DNA of 6,238 bases from Bacteroidales bacterium. GTDB lineage: Bacteria; Bacteroidota; Bacteroidia; Bacteroidales; P3. Location of the stretch: contig JAFZEK010000324.1 in NCBI GenBank assembly GCA_017560705.1, positions 1-6,238 on the forward strand, read 5' to 3'. A model generated the notes under the pieces. The model was not told where the DNA came from and ran no database searches. It was given only the letters and a program-made list of their open reading frames with translations. A program made the translations under genes and the position numbers. Of the stretch, positions 5,974 through 6,238 are shown piece by piece; position 1 is the first letter of the stretch; each line of letters opens with the position of its first letter.

Positions 5974-6238
5974 ATGCAAGCCTACTCCCATATATCCATA
6001 GCTATACCTATGCTAGCAGAGATGGAGGCATTGCCGCAACTGCTGGAGTGCCTGAATAATCAAAGCTTTCGGAATTTCAGTGTGTATGTATGCGTTAATA
6101 ATCCCGAAGAATGGTGGGATAATCCGTCGACGATGGTGCAATGCAAGGAAAATATGGAAGCTATAAAGATATTACAGTCATGTAAGGATTTTCCAATAAC
6201 AGTAATAGATAAAGCTTCAAAAGGAAAAGGATGGCAAG
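5974..6238 (+). CDS. Family 2 glycosyltransferase, N-terminal part; 3' partial
   Basis: Only the first 88 residues are in the window; the frame is open to the right edge. The start MQAYSHISIAIPMLAEMEALPQ resembles the nucleotide-sugar-binding first strand and helix of GT-A, family 2 enzymes (IP.L.E...LP.LL.CL..Q), followed by the second strand FSVYVCVNNPEEWWD and an IDKASKGKGW segment, which I recognise from a Bacteroidota GT2 group. The DXD metal-binding motif would lie beyond the window. No signal peptide or membrane segment is visible in this part. The predicted role is sugar transfer to a glycan or lipid on the cytosolic side; donor and acceptor are unknown. The ATG at 5974 follows rsmG by 14 nt. 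Confidence 0.82.
   Translation, partial: MQAYSHISIAIPMLAEMEALPQLLECLNNQSFRNFSVYVCVNNPEEWWDNPSTMVQCKENMEAIKILQSCKDFPITVIDKASKGKGWQ

Overview
The window looks like a chromosomal segment from a member of the Bacteroidota, most likely order Bacteroidales. Supporting signs are the RHS tip signature (GARYYDSDLMTGWLSVDP, then LSPYAYCAWNPVKLVD), Nth and RsmG sequences of the Bacteroides type, a TATCTTTG -7 promoter box, and starts without strong Shine-Dalgarno sequences. I cannot place the genus. All genes are on the + strand.

Left part (1-2011), accessory: the 3' end of an RHS-type polymorphic toxin gene. A short, relatively GC-rich RHS core end is fused to an A/T-rich C-terminal domain that resembles the M91 (NleD-like) zinc metallopeptidases (HEMAH, then EE...EN..R....R..Y). 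Its stop codon overlaps the start of a small lipoprotein gene by ATGA, and a second, paralogous lipoprotein gene follows 18 nt later. The layout is that of a toxin followed by two candidate immunity proteins that would be membrane-anchored outside the cytoplasm. The sequence before the RHS signature does not look like RHS core, so this may be a displaced or orphan toxin tip.

Middle (2012-2726), non-coding: a 288-bp element with nested inverted repeats. It has 18-bp perfect terminal arms, 20-bp perfect inner arms, a central 14-bp hairpin and several side hairpins. Degenerate copies of its right end follow, then a likely promoter and a leader of about 200 nt.

Right part (2727-6238), core genome: five tightly packed co-directional genes that probably form one operon. 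They encode a rhomboid intramembrane serine protease with a cytosolic C-terminal tail, a membrane-anchored endonuclease/exonuclease/phosphatase-family enzyme, endonuclease III (nth), the 16S rRNA m7G527 methyltransferase (rsmG), and the start of a family 2 glycosyltransferase cut by the window edge. The gaps are 6 nt, a 31-nt overlap, 18 nt and 14 nt. The products act in different processes (membrane proteolysis, phosphodiester hydrolysis, base-excision repair, ribosome modification, glycan synthesis), so co-transcription here does not imply one shared pathway.
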